A DNA stretch of 7,315 nt from Chthoniobacterales bacterium (lineage in GTDB: Bacteria > Verrucomicrobiota > Verrucomicrobiae > Chthoniobacterales > UBA10450), in the NCBI GenBank assembly GCA_003244125.1, contig QHBL01000275.1, positions 1-7,315 on the forward strand, written 5' to 3'. Every line of letters begins with the position of its first letter. Position 1 is the first letter of the stretch. The position numbers were made by a program, and so were the translations under genes. Below are positions 1 through 7,051 of the stretch, piece after piece. Below the pieces are notes generated by a model. The model was not told where the DNA came from and ran no database searches. It worked only from the letters and a program-made list of their open reading frames with translations.

Positions 1-2047
1 GTTTGGTGGAGAGGCTGAAGCGCACGAACGAGGCGTGCTCCGCATCGAACGGCAGCGGGAGGTAAAGCAGATCAGTGTCGGCCAAATCGCGCTCGATTTC
101 AGTTTCGTCGGCGAAGGGCAGGACGCGGATAAATTCCGCGCCAGCAAAGTTACCGCGGCGAAGACTGCCGCATCGCATCGTCAGAGAAACAGCGATACCG
201 TCGCGCTGCAACTGCCGCAAGGAGTCAATCAGCGTGCGAAGACTCGACTCGTACTCGAGGTGAAACAATCCCATGAAATAGAGCCGTAGCCTCCCATCCG
301 TGCGCAATTGCGGCGCCGAGGCGATCCGATCCACGCCATCTGTGATCACGGTGTAATCACGCGAGCCGTAGCGCTCTTGATACTCCCGACCGAGCTGATC
401 ACTGATGACGAAACGCGCGGCCGCGCCAGACCAGGCGCGCGCCATGGCACGGTTTGCGACGAGGTTCGGCACGTGCGCGCTGTAAAGAAAATCGTCGTGC
501 ACGTGGAGGAAAAATGGAATGCGGCGCTGCTCGGCCACGTCGAAGGCGTGGCTGAAATCGAGCCCGCCATGGGCGATTGCATGAACGGCGGAGGCGTTGC
601 CGCAAATTTGTGCCAGGCCGCGGCTGAACCGCTGCGCGAAGAGCGAAGAGGTGGCGTGAGCGATGCCGGCGAAGCGCGAGCGTTCGAGACGACCGAAGTG
701 CGGCCGCAAAGGAAGATGAGTTTCGCTCACCTCGGCTTGGGGCGGCGGATGTTGGGTGGAAGTGCAAATGAGTTGCACCGGATAAATGGGGTCGCGGAGA
801 AGAGCACGCAGAATCCGTGCACCGCCGCCGGGTGAGCGCCAGCCAAAAGGCTGCGCGAAGATCATCACGCGCTGTTTGGAAAGATGCTCGCGGTAGATTT
901 GAATGGTGTTCGCTGCAATGTCGCGCCAGGAATATTGGGCGGCGGTCATGCGGGCTTTTTCGCTCAGAGCCGCGTATTGCGCAGGTGAGGAACGCAGGAT
1001 GGCAGCAAGCCTTTGGCTCATTTCAGCAACGTCTCCGGCGAGCACGAGAAATTCAGCGCGGCAAGGGGCGAGAATTTGCCGCGGACCCGGTGCGTCGTAC
1101 GCCACAGTTGGAATCCCGGAGGCGAGTTGCTCGAGGAGTCCGAGGCCGAAGCCTTCGACGTAACTGGGAAAAATGCCAGCGGTGCAATCAGCAAGAAGCG
1201 TAGGGAGCGCGGCGGGATCATACTCGCGGATCATCTCGCACCCCTCGCATCGCTCAATTCCGAGATCGCGCAGCACGACAGCGTCATCGGTAAAAGTGCC
1301 GAGAAAACGAAAAGAGACATTCGGCGCCGCGGTGCGAATGCGGCGAACGATTTCGCCGAGATCGCGCGCGCCCTTGCGCACGCTCCACATTCCGAGAAAG
1401 CAGACTTTGGGAGAAGCGAGGCGCTGTTCCGGAGAACGCGCCGCCTGGCTGAGATCGCGACGGCGTTCTTCGCTCAACCCGTAGGGCTGAACGATAGCGG
1501 GCTGAGCGGAATGGAGATCTTGGCGCAACGATCTGAGCTCATCGTCATTCGGAAGATTGACAAGGTCGGCTTGGTCGATCGCGCGACGGGCCGAACGCAG
1601 TCCGCGCCTGCGCGTGAACGAATAGAAGAAGCGGCCGGCGAGTTTCCCGCGCGGGATCTCCGGCCAGCGATTGCGCGCGTGACGATCGAATTTTTCGTAG
1701 AGCCAAAAGAAGCCGACCGAGCGGGCTACGAGCAGGCCGTCAAAACGGAGCTTTGTTTTCGGAAAAGGAATCGTGCCGAGAAGCGAGTCAATCACATCAT
1801 AGCCGGCGCCGTTCTTTCGAATAAACCGCGCCGCCCGCGGAACGAACAGGAGTTGGCGCAGGGAAAGAACGGTGTTGCGGCGGGTCGGACGCGGGAAAGC
1901 GTCGCTAAGCGAAAAGTGATCGACGCTGTGGCCGGCGGCGCGCCATTCCTGCGTCAGCTCCATCCAGACGCGGGTGGCGCCGAGACGGGCGTCCCAGGGC
2001 AGGTTAATCACGCATAGAATGCGGAGCGGGCGCTCACGTCGGTTCAT
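1..2047 (-). CDS. Tandem two-domain GT4-like glycosyltransferase (3' end beyond left edge)
   Basis: The minus strand is open without a stop for 682 codons from the ATG at 2047 to the left edge; I checked every codon in this frame. Residues 1-394 form a GT-B glycosyltransferase: N-terminal Rossmann start around residues 9-30 (RILCVINLPWDARLGATR), a second Rossmann start at F217-L218-G219 followed by K225-G226, and the nucleotide-sugar E-x7-E signature E298-GFGLGLL-E306 with a following PTVAYDAPGPRQ loop. A second GT-B unit begins at about M395 (MIFAQPFGWRSPGGGARILR, glycine loop G407-G409), with HVHDD at 515-519, D570-G-V-D573 and a typical LPFADETEIERDLADTDLLY segment, ending at the edge in a FSLSTK stretch that resembles the GT4 SxPTK element. 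Each unit would transfer a sugar from an activated donor to the growing lipid-linked repeat unit in the cytoplasm; donor and acceptor are unknown. An odd C267-EG-C270 pair lies in the first domain. The start overlaps the upstream gene's stop (ATGA). Two separate genes are unlikely because no stop separates the domains. Confidence 0.9.
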   Translation of the reverse strand, partial: MNRRERPLRILCVINLPWDARLGATRVWMELTQEWRAAGHSVDHFSLSDAFPRPTRRNTVLSLRQLLFVPRAARFIRKNGAGYDVIDSLLGTIPFPKTKLRFDGLLVARSVGFFWLYEKFDRHARNRWPEIPRGKLAGRFFYSFTRRRGLRSARRAIDQADLVNLPNDDELRSLRQDLHSAQPAIVQPYGLSEERRRDLSQAARSPEQRLASPKVCFLGMWSVRKGARDLGEIVRRIRTAAPNVSFRFLGTFTDDAVVLRDLGIERCEGCEMIREYDPAALPTLLADCTAGIFPSYVEGFGLGLLEQLASGIPTVAYDAPGPRQILAPCRAEFLVLAGDVAEMSQRLAAILRSSPAQYAALSEKARMTAAQYSWRDIAANTIQIYREHLSKQRVMIFAQPFGWRSPGGGARILRALLRDPIYPVQLICTSTQHPPPQAEVSETHLPLRPHFGRLERSRFAGIAHATSSLFAQRFSRGLAQICGNASAVHAIAHGGLDFSHAFDVAEQRRIPFFLHVHDDFLYSAHVPNLVANRAMARAWSGAAARFVISDQLGREYQERYGSRDYTVITDGVDRIASAPQLRTDGRLRLYFMGLFHLEYESSLRTLIDSLRQLQRDGIAVSLTMRCGSLRRGNFAGAEFIRVLPFADETEIERDLADTDLLYLPLPFDAEHASFVRFSLSTK
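2044..2047 (-). promoter_or_regulatory. ATGA stop/start overlap coupling two glycosyltransferase genes
   Basis: The plus-strand tcat reads ATGA on the minus strand: ATG (2047-2045) opens the tandem glycosyltransferase and TGA (2046-2044) ends the 276-residue glycosyltransferase. The 20 bases before the ATG show no Shine-Dalgarno match, so re-initiation by the terminating ribosome is the likely route. The overlap is seen directly; the coupling is inferred. Confidence 0.8.
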
Positions 2048-2874
2048 CGTATGAGTGATGACCAGAATTTATGCCGCACGGGATTGACGTAATGGCGGAG
2101 GGCGATGCTGCGGGCGGCATAGCGATCACCCAGCTCGAACTGGTCGTCGAGTTGCAGGACGAACTTCTGCGCATCGAGCGGTTCGGCGCCACTCGTCTGC
2201 ATGACAAGGTGAGTCAGGGTTTGGTTGGTGAAGAAGTTCGGCGGGCCATTGAGCTCGCGAAAACGTTCGAACGCAATGGACCAATTCGGCCTGCGAAATA
2301 GCAAAAGCACACCGGTGTTAGCTGGGTTGTCCTTCTCGCGCGAGTCGCGCAGCAACCGCTCATCGCCGGCGAATTGGCAGTCGGGCAGATAAAAAGCGGT
2401 GCCGGTGCGCAGGTCGCTGATGACGCGTGCGCCGGGAAAAAAGAGAACGTCGGAATCGAAGTATAGCGCGGGACGGTTCCGGGGGAGCGAAAGGATGAGT
2501 GCAAGTTGTTTGCCGGTGGGATGGTTGGCCAGGTAAGCGCGAAATTCCGGCGCGACATCGCTGGCCAGAAACTCAGAGGCAGGCACCACGCGAACAATGG
2601 GATCAATTTTCCGAAGGAGCGAAATACTTCGCCGCGAGTAGCTCCCGTCTGAGACGATAGTGAAACTTACCGGGCGTCCAGCGAACTTAAGGAAAGAACG
2701 AGCGGAAGCGACCTGTTCCGGCAGGGCTGCTTCGCCAGAATAGGTAAAGACATCAAGATCGAGCTGTTCCTCGTTAGCTATTTGCCGGCTAACGACGGTC
2801 GGCAGGAGTGCGCGATAGATAACGCGGATGAGAGCGCCGCGGTTGCGCGCAACATGATAGGGAAAATTCCACAT
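2044..2874 (-). CDS. GT-A-fold, GT8-like glycosyltransferase, 276 aa
   Basis: This soluble protein looks like a small nucleotide-sugar-dependent glycosyltransferase of the GT-A (nucleotide-diphospho-sugar transferase) fold, closest in style to GT8. The metal-binding DxD motif is visible as ALYFDSDVLFF, with D140-S-D142. A downstream PANTGVLLLFRR segment (around residues 184-195) matches the conserved Asn-x-Gly strand of these enzymes. Near the C-terminus HYVNPVRHKFW (261-271) resembles the GT8 H-x-n-KPW metal/phosphate-binding element. It has no signal peptide or membrane segment, so it should act in the cytoplasm. The ATG is the only possible start, because an in-frame TGA, which is the stop of the flippase gene, lies one codon upstream (TGA GCG ATG). 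Its place between a flippase and another glycosyltransferase suggests it adds one sugar of the repeat unit. The donor sugar cannot be told from sequence, and the family assignment is by motif only. Confidence 0.85.
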   Translation of the reverse strand: MWNFPYHVARNRGALIRVIYRALLPTVVSRQIANEEQLDLDVFTYSGEAALPEQVASARSFLKFAGRPVSFTIVSDGSYSRRSISLLRKIDPIVRVVPASEFLASDVAPEFRAYLANHPTGKQLALILSLPRNRPALYFDSDVLFFPGARVISDLRTGTAFYLPDCQFAGDERLLRDSREKDNPANTGVLLLFRRPNWSIAFERFRELNGPPNFFTNQTLTHLVMQTSGAEPLDAQKFVLQLDDQFELGDRYAARSIALRHYVNPVRHKFWSSLIR

Positions 2875-2877
2875 CGC

Positions 2878-4197
2878 TCACGCGGTAGTTGGTTGCCAGG
2901 AGCGAAAGCCACGGAGAGCGAGCATGAGATTAAGCAGGAGGTTGGGCACGCCGGAGAGAAGATTGAAAAGAAGAACGCTGGTGACGCTGGAGAAATCTGT
3001 GAACGGGATGAGCGCGACCTGCGTGAGCAAGGTTAAAGGTATGTAAAGCCAGGAGCCGGCGATCCAAGCCTTTGAGGCATTGAGGGACCAGAATGTGCCG
3101 GTAAGCGCGGCCAGGACGGAGGCGCCGACCATGAGCAGTAGCTCGCGATGAAGGTGCGCGTATTTATTGCCAAGGACGAAAAGAAATTGCTCCGGAAAAA
3201 TCGCGGCCACTCCGATGACCAGCAGGCAAAAGCCGGTGACGGCGGCGATGATCTCCAGATAGAGAATGCGCATGCGTTGGCGGTCGTGGCAGCGGGCGAA
3301 AGCTGGGACAAAGATGTTGGTCAGTAAGTTGGTCAGGACGGTAAAAATCATGGCAAGGCGGCCGAGCGCGCCGACTTCCGCGATGGAGCTGGTGCGTTGG
3401 GCGAAGAAGGAAATGAGAAACACGGTGATCTGTCCCTGGACGCAGTAGAACACGGCGTTGGCAGCCTGGCTGCGGATGAAGCCGAGCATGGCGGCCCGGT
3501 CGCCCGGATGTTGGGGCGCGTGGAAATCGATCACGCGCGCGCTGTATCGACGCAGCAGAAGATACTGCACAAAGATGACAGCGGTGGAAACAGTGAGCGC
3601 GACTCCGGCATTGAGGAAAAAGTAGGCCAACGCGAGGAGTAGAACGAGGCGAAGGATGACCCCGGCGAAGTCGACGCCCTGAATCACTTTAATGTCCGAA
3701 CGGAGCCGTGGAATGACGCCAAGAACTCCGACATCGAGATGGATGGCGAGACCGGCCAGCACGACGACGACGAGAAAAACGGAATAGGTCAGGGTCGCGC
3801 CGTTCTTTGCCAGCATGGCGTAGAGGATGGGTGTGACCGCGATAATGCCGATGATGGCGAGTCGCCGGCGAAGATAGAAGGCGGTGGCAATGAGCTGACT
3901 GAAACGGGCGCGATCGCCCCAGACGCGACCGCCGATGGAGACAAGGCCGACGCTGATGCCGATGTCGGCGAGCAGGTTCAGTGTGCCCTGCATGGTATTG
4001 GCGATGGTGAAGTAGGCGTATTGGCGCTGGTCAAGTGTGCGCACGATGAGAATGCCGCTGAGGAAGCCGATGAATTGCACCGCAGCCTGGACGCCGGCGA
4101 AGCTGCCGACAACACGGCCACGCTGAATGATGCGGCGCAGGTAGGGCGACTGCGCGATCTCAGTGACACCTGCCGGCGGGAACTCAATCAGCGGCAT
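2878..4197 (-). CDS. Wzx-type polysaccharide flippase (MOP superfamily), 439 aa
   Basis: A very hydrophobic 439-residue protein with about 12 predicted membrane helices (roughly 31-52, 60-90, 112-130, 137-160, 175-196, 199-215, 245-265, 278-300, 312-333, 352-372, 380-397, 403-428). The N-terminal pattern, an amphipathic lead then GSFAGVQAAVQFIGFLSGILIVR and LDQRQYAYFTIANT, matches oligosaccharide flippases of the MOP (MATE/MVF) superfamily, where the helix after a 'lgp..yG.y' turn is typical. Length is usual for Wzx or RfbX proteins (400-500 aa). The expected role is to flip an undecaprenyl-diphosphate-linked repeat unit from the cytoplasmic to the periplasmic face. The context, between a Wzc-like kinase and glycosyltransferases, supports this. 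The ATG is 48 bp after the kinase stop; no ATG, GTG or TTG lies in that spacer in frame, so the start is well defined, though no Shine-Dalgarno is visible. A Wzy polymerase is less likely because no large periplasmic loop is seen. Confidence 0.88.
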   Translation of the reverse strand: MPLIEFPPAGVTEIAQSPYLRRIIQRGRVVGSFAGVQAAVQFIGFLSGILIVRTLDQRQYAYFTIANTMQGTLNLLADIGISVGLVSIGGRVWGDRARFSQLIATAFYLRRRLAIIGIIAVTPILYAMLAKNGATLTYSVFLVVVVLAGLAIHLDVGVLGVIPRLRSDIKVIQGVDFAGVILRLVLLLALAYFFLNAGVALTVSTAVIFVQYLLLRRYSARVIDFHAPQHPGDRAAMLGFIRSQAANAVFYCVQGQITVFLISFFAQRTSSIAEVGALGRLAMIFTVLTNLLTNIFVPAFARCHDRQRMRILYLEIIAAVTGFCLLVIGVAAIFPEQFLFVLGNKYAHLHRELLLMVGASVLAALTGTFWSLNASKAWIAGSWLYIPLTLLTQVALIPFTDFSSVTSVLLFNLLSGVPNLLLNLMLALRGFRSWQPTTA

Positions 4198-4245
4198 GAG
4201 CGAAGCGAGCTGATCGAGACGTGCGATGCACGCGCGGATGGAAGC
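4198..4245 (-). other. 48-bp spacer with a small inverted repeat
   Basis: This is the only sizeable gap between genes in the window. It holds a perfect 5-bp inverted repeat with a 3-base loop (cgtgc-gat-gcacg, 4220-4232) and no following U-run, so it does not look like an intrinsic terminator. No ribosome-binding site stands out just before the flippase ATG; the last bases read CTCGCTTCGCTC. The spacer is open in the frame shared by the kinase and the flippase. I see no promoter here. Confidence 0.4.
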
Positions 4246-6372
4246 TCAGGAAGGTTGAACCTGGTGAGTCGCAGGACGCTCGGCAGGCTCAGCCGGTGTG
4301 TTGTAGTATTCGGAATACTGGTAGTAGTAATATTCCGGCAATGAAGTATCGACGTAGTTAAGGATAACTCCGGCGACATTGACCTGGCGACTGTAGAGTA
4401 GCTCGAGCGCTTTCCGCGTCAACCGGGCTGAAGTATAGCCCAGGCGGACGACAAAGAGAGTGGCATCGATCTTGGGCGCAAGACTGGTGGTATCATCCGC
4501 CGCCAGCACCGGGGAGCTATCGATAAGGATGTAGTCGTACTGCTGATACATATCCTTCAGCATTTGATCGGTTGAATCGCGCAGAAGATGCTCGCTCGGT
4601 TGCGCGACCGTCTTACCGCGCGGCAGCAGCGATAAGTTCGAACAGGAAGTAGGAACGACGACTTCGCGCCAGTTTACTTCCTGTTTCAATGCTTCGGCGA
4701 AACCGATTCGTGAAGAGACACCGAACTGCTCCCGCAAGGCGCCGCGGCGAAGATCGCCGTCGATGAGGAGCGTGCGCGCGCCGGAGAGCGCCATGGTGAT
4801 GGCGAGATTGGCTGAAATGGTGGACTTGCCTTCGCTTGGAACCGCGCTGGTTATGAGCAGCGTCTTCGGCCTCGGGCCGTCATAAGGCATGAAGAAGATG
4901 GAGGAGCGAACGTTACGATAAGACTCGGCAAAGGTATGTCGCGGATCATCCGCCTGGAGAAGCTGGACCTTGCCTTTGCTCTTCTCCTTCGGAATCTGGC
5001 CGAGAACGTTCTCGGTGAAATGATGCTGGAATTCACTGAAGGAAGCCATGCGATCATCGATGCGATCGAGCAGCAGAAGGATGCCGAAGCCGGCGAGCGC
5101 GCCGCAGCCAAGGCCGATAAGAAGGCTCTTGAGCAGGCCAGGCCGAACGGAAATTGGCGCAGTGGCCGCTTCCATGATCGAAATCTGATCGCCCGTATCC
5201 ACTACCTGAGAAACGTCGACTGACTTGAGGTCGTTAGTCATTTTGTCGTATAGCTGTTTGGTGCGGTCTACCTTGCCCTTAATGCGGTTGAATTGCCCGA
5301 GACGTTGACTCAAATCAAGGGCTTTGGCTTCCCATTCCTTAATGTTACCGAGCAGGTTCTCCATCTGTTTGCCGATCGACTTACGGCGGGTCTCGAGCTT
5401 TTCGACCGCATCCGATCGAAATAGCTGGATCAGCTTCTCCTGCTTGGTAATCTCGTCGTTGAGCTTAAGAATCTTGGGATGCTTCGGGCGCAGGTCCTTG
5501 GCCAAAGTGTCCCGTTCAGCTTTGAGTAGCTGCACCGTCTGTTTCGCTTTGAGGTAGTCGCCTTCGGGGCCGACATCGGAAAAGGGCATGCCGGTTTGTT
5601 CACTGGCGGAAGCGCTGGGCGAGGCTTCCGGCTTGGCTGTACTTTGGCCGCGATCGAGGTTCTGATCGAGATCGAGCTTCTCCAGGAGTTCGTACTCGGT
5701 CTTAAGTCGAGCGTAGTCCTGGTTTAGCTTTACCAGGTATTGCGCGGCGCTGTTACCTTCCTCCTGAATAAAGCCGATGTTATTCTGCTTTTGAAACTCG
5801 AGCATTTCGTCTTCGGCGGCGCGCAGATCTTTCTCCACCTGAATGAGCTGCTCGGTCATGCCGGTGGTGAGCGTATGTGTCTGGTCCTGGCGCATGCCTC
5901 GTTTGAAGTCGAGATACTTCTGCATGGCGGCATTTAAGTAGGCCTGAGTGTAGTCAGGCGAGCTACCGATAGCTTGTAGCTCAAAAATGGAAGTGCGCGC
6001 GCGTTGCAGGACATTAATTTCGACTGGAACCGGGTGAAGCTCGGGATGAGTAGAACGAACGAGAGCTTCGGCGCCACGGCGGACTTCGGTGCTTTGCATG
6101 AGCTGAATCTGCGTGCCGTAGAAGTTCACGTTATCTTCGCTGTAAACAGCGCTGGAGTTAACGTTGAGCTTGCCCGCCAGCATCATCTTGCTGGTAGAAA
6201 GGAACGAAGGCGGCGTCTGAAAAATGAGCCATGACTGGACAAAAAGGCCGAGGCAAATGGTAAGGAGCGGAATCCACCACCGCCGTTTGAGGAGCGACTT
6301 GTAGCGGTGAATGCGCGTGATAAACGCAGTCGACCATGAGCCCGGATTAGTTCGTTCGGCCAGTGCGTTCAT
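4246..6372 (-). CDS. wzc: Wzc-type polysaccharide co-polymerase / tyrosine autokinase, 708 aa
   Basis: A full-length inner-membrane polysaccharide co-polymerase with a fused bacterial tyrosine kinase. The N-terminus has a basic cytoplasmic lead (HRYKSLLKRRWW), TM1 at about 33-51, a Wzz-type periplasmic domain rich in coiled coil (about 165-235 and 275-395), a Pro-containing motif (APISVRPG, 405-412), and TM2 at about 414-435. A Ser/Ala/Pro-rich stretch at 241-262 interrupts the coiled coil. The cytoplasmic kinase shows E483-x2-R-x2-R489 (oligomer interface in this family), Walker A SAVPSEGKST (509-518), Walker A' LLIDGDLRRG (535-544, with D538 and D540) and Walker B YILIDSSP (D618). The tail carries a tyrosine cluster YYYYQYSEYY (681-690), the usual trans-autophosphorylation site. 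In Wzc proteins, cycling of this phosphorylation controls polymer length and export. The start is 1 bp after the OPX stop. Length matches single-chain Wzc proteins (about 700-720 aa), so nothing appears missing. Confidence 0.95.
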   Translation of the reverse strand: MNALAERTNPGSWSTAFITRIHRYKSLLKRRWWIPLLTICLGLFVQSWLIFQTPPSFLSTSKMMLAGKLNVNSSAVYSEDNVNFYGTQIQLMQSTEVRRGAEALVRSTHPELHPVPVEINVLQRARTSIFELQAIGSSPDYTQAYLNAAMQKYLDFKRGMRQDQTHTLTTGMTEQLIQVEKDLRAAEDEMLEFQKQNNIGFIQEEGNSAAQYLVKLNQDYARLKTEYELLEKLDLDQNLDRGQSTAKPEASPSASASEQTGMPFSDVGPEGDYLKAKQTVQLLKAERDTLAKDLRPKHPKILKLNDEITKQEKLIQLFRSDAVEKLETRRKSIGKQMENLLGNIKEWEAKALDLSQRLGQFNRIKGKVDRTKQLYDKMTNDLKSVDVSQVVDTGDQISIMEAATAPISVRPGLLKSLLIGLGCGALAGFGILLLLDRIDDRMASFSEFQHHFTENVLGQIPKEKSKGKVQLLQADDPRHTFAESYRNVRSSIFFMPYDGPRPKTLLITSAVPSEGKSTISANLAITMALSGARTLLIDGDLRRGALREQFGVSSRIGFAEALKQEVNWREVVVPTSCSNLSLLPRGKTVAQPSEHLLRDSTDQMLKDMYQQYDYILIDSSPVLAADDTTSLAPKIDATLFVVRLGYTSARLTRKALELLYSRQVNVAGVILNYVDTSLPEYYYYQYSEYYNTPAEPAERPATHQVQPS

Positions 6373-6373
6373 C

Positions 6374-7051
6374 TTACATGTTGATCAGGCGTTGCGGGAC
6401 ATAAATTTGATCGTCCGGCTGCAACGCCAGGTCTTCCTCAGTGCGGCCTTCTTCAATGACGCGCTTCAAGTCCACGATATAATCCTGGCCGTTCTTGCGG
6501 GTGACTTTGACCTTGCGCTTATTGGCGAAATCGCCAAAGCCTCCGGCGCGGATAATTGCCTTGCTCACGGTATAAGTCTCGTCGGGCGGAATCTCCTGCG
6601 GTCCCTGGCCTTTTACCGAACCATAAACGTAAACGCGTCCGCGCGACTTCTCACTTACCCGGTCGACGGCGAGGATAACGGTGGCGTGATAGTAGTATTC
6701 CCTCTCGAGCGCGTTTTTAATGGTGTAGGCCAGCTCACGACAGGTCTTTCCCGTCGCCGGCACCAGGCCGATGTAGGGAACTTCGAGCTCGCCGTTATCG
6801 TTGACACGAAGATGCTGCGATTCCTCATCGCGATCTTCCACTACACGGAAGCTAACGTAATCATTGGATCCCAGGCGCTTTTTGTCATCGAGCACCGACA
6901 TGGAATTGGTACGCATGACGGTGCTGGTCGTAGGCAAATCGGGTGGCCGTGCCGCGGACGGGGCGGCGCTGGGTTCCTGCGCGAGCACGAGCGAAGCAGA
7001 AAAGGAGAAGGCGATAAGAGCTATTGATTTCACTCGGGCACGTCGCTTCAT
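6374..7051 (-). CDS. Short polysaccharide export (OPX/Wza-family) protein with SLBB domain, 225 aa
   Basis: A secreted periplasmic protein: residues 1-24 form a signal peptide (basic MKRRARVK, hydrophobic core, cleavage likely at VLA-Q25), followed by a Pro/Ala/Ser linker. A polysaccharide export domain spans about 57-130 (KRLGSNDYVSFRV, then NDNGELEVPYIGLVPATGKT, then YYYHATVILAV), and one SLBB domain spans about 138-217 (GRVYVYGSVKGQG, then YTVSKAIIRAGGFGDFA, then LQPDDQIYVPQRL). Its expected role is to form a ring docked on the Wzc-like protein and guide the polymer to the outer membrane. It lacks a lipobox cysteine (the only Cys is C104), has one SLBB domain instead of two or more, and stops right after the SLBB domain, without the C-terminal helix that makes the pore in E. 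coli Wza (about 379 aa). It therefore cannot span the outer membrane in the Wza manner. The ATG directly follows the TAG of the upstream beta-barrel gene. Confidence 0.93.
   Translation of the reverse strand: MKRRARVKSIALIAFSFSASLVLAQEPSAAPSAARPPDLPTTSTVMRTNSMSVLDDKKRLGSNDYVSFRVVEDRDEESQHLRVNDNGELEVPYIGLVPATGKTCRELAYTIKNALEREYYYHATVILAVDRVSEKSRGRVYVYGSVKGQGPQEIPPDETYTVSKAIIRAGGFGDFANKRKVKVTRKNGQDYIVDLKRVIEEGRTEEDLALQPDDQIYVPQRLINM

Noticed and set aside
1013..2017. A 334-codon open frame on the plus strand
   Set aside because: It lies antisense to the tandem glycosyltransferase, whose minus-strand translation shows clear GT-B motifs. The plus-strand product has no recognisable domain and is a by-product of GC-rich codon use.
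4220..4232. Possible terminator hairpin between kinase and flippase
   Set aside because: The stem is only 5 bp, with no U-tract after it on the minus strand, and the downstream genes belong functionally to the same operon.
4311..4337. A 7-bp perfect inverted repeat (cggaata / tattccg) with a 13-base loop, near the kinase 3' end
   Set aside because: It lies within the codons for the tyrosine cluster, has no U-run and ends more than 60 bases before the stop. It is most simply explained by the repetitive Glu/Tyr codons.
3739..4344. A 201-codon plus-strand open frame, rich in Asp, Glu, Gly and Ala
   Set aside because: It is antisense to the flippase and the kinase tail; its acidic composition is what one gets by reading the complement of hydrophobic membrane-helix codons.
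6311..7027. A 238-codon plus-strand open frame
   Set aside because: It is antisense to the OPX gene, which has a signal peptide and two recognised domains. The plus-strand translation looks like complementary-strand noise.
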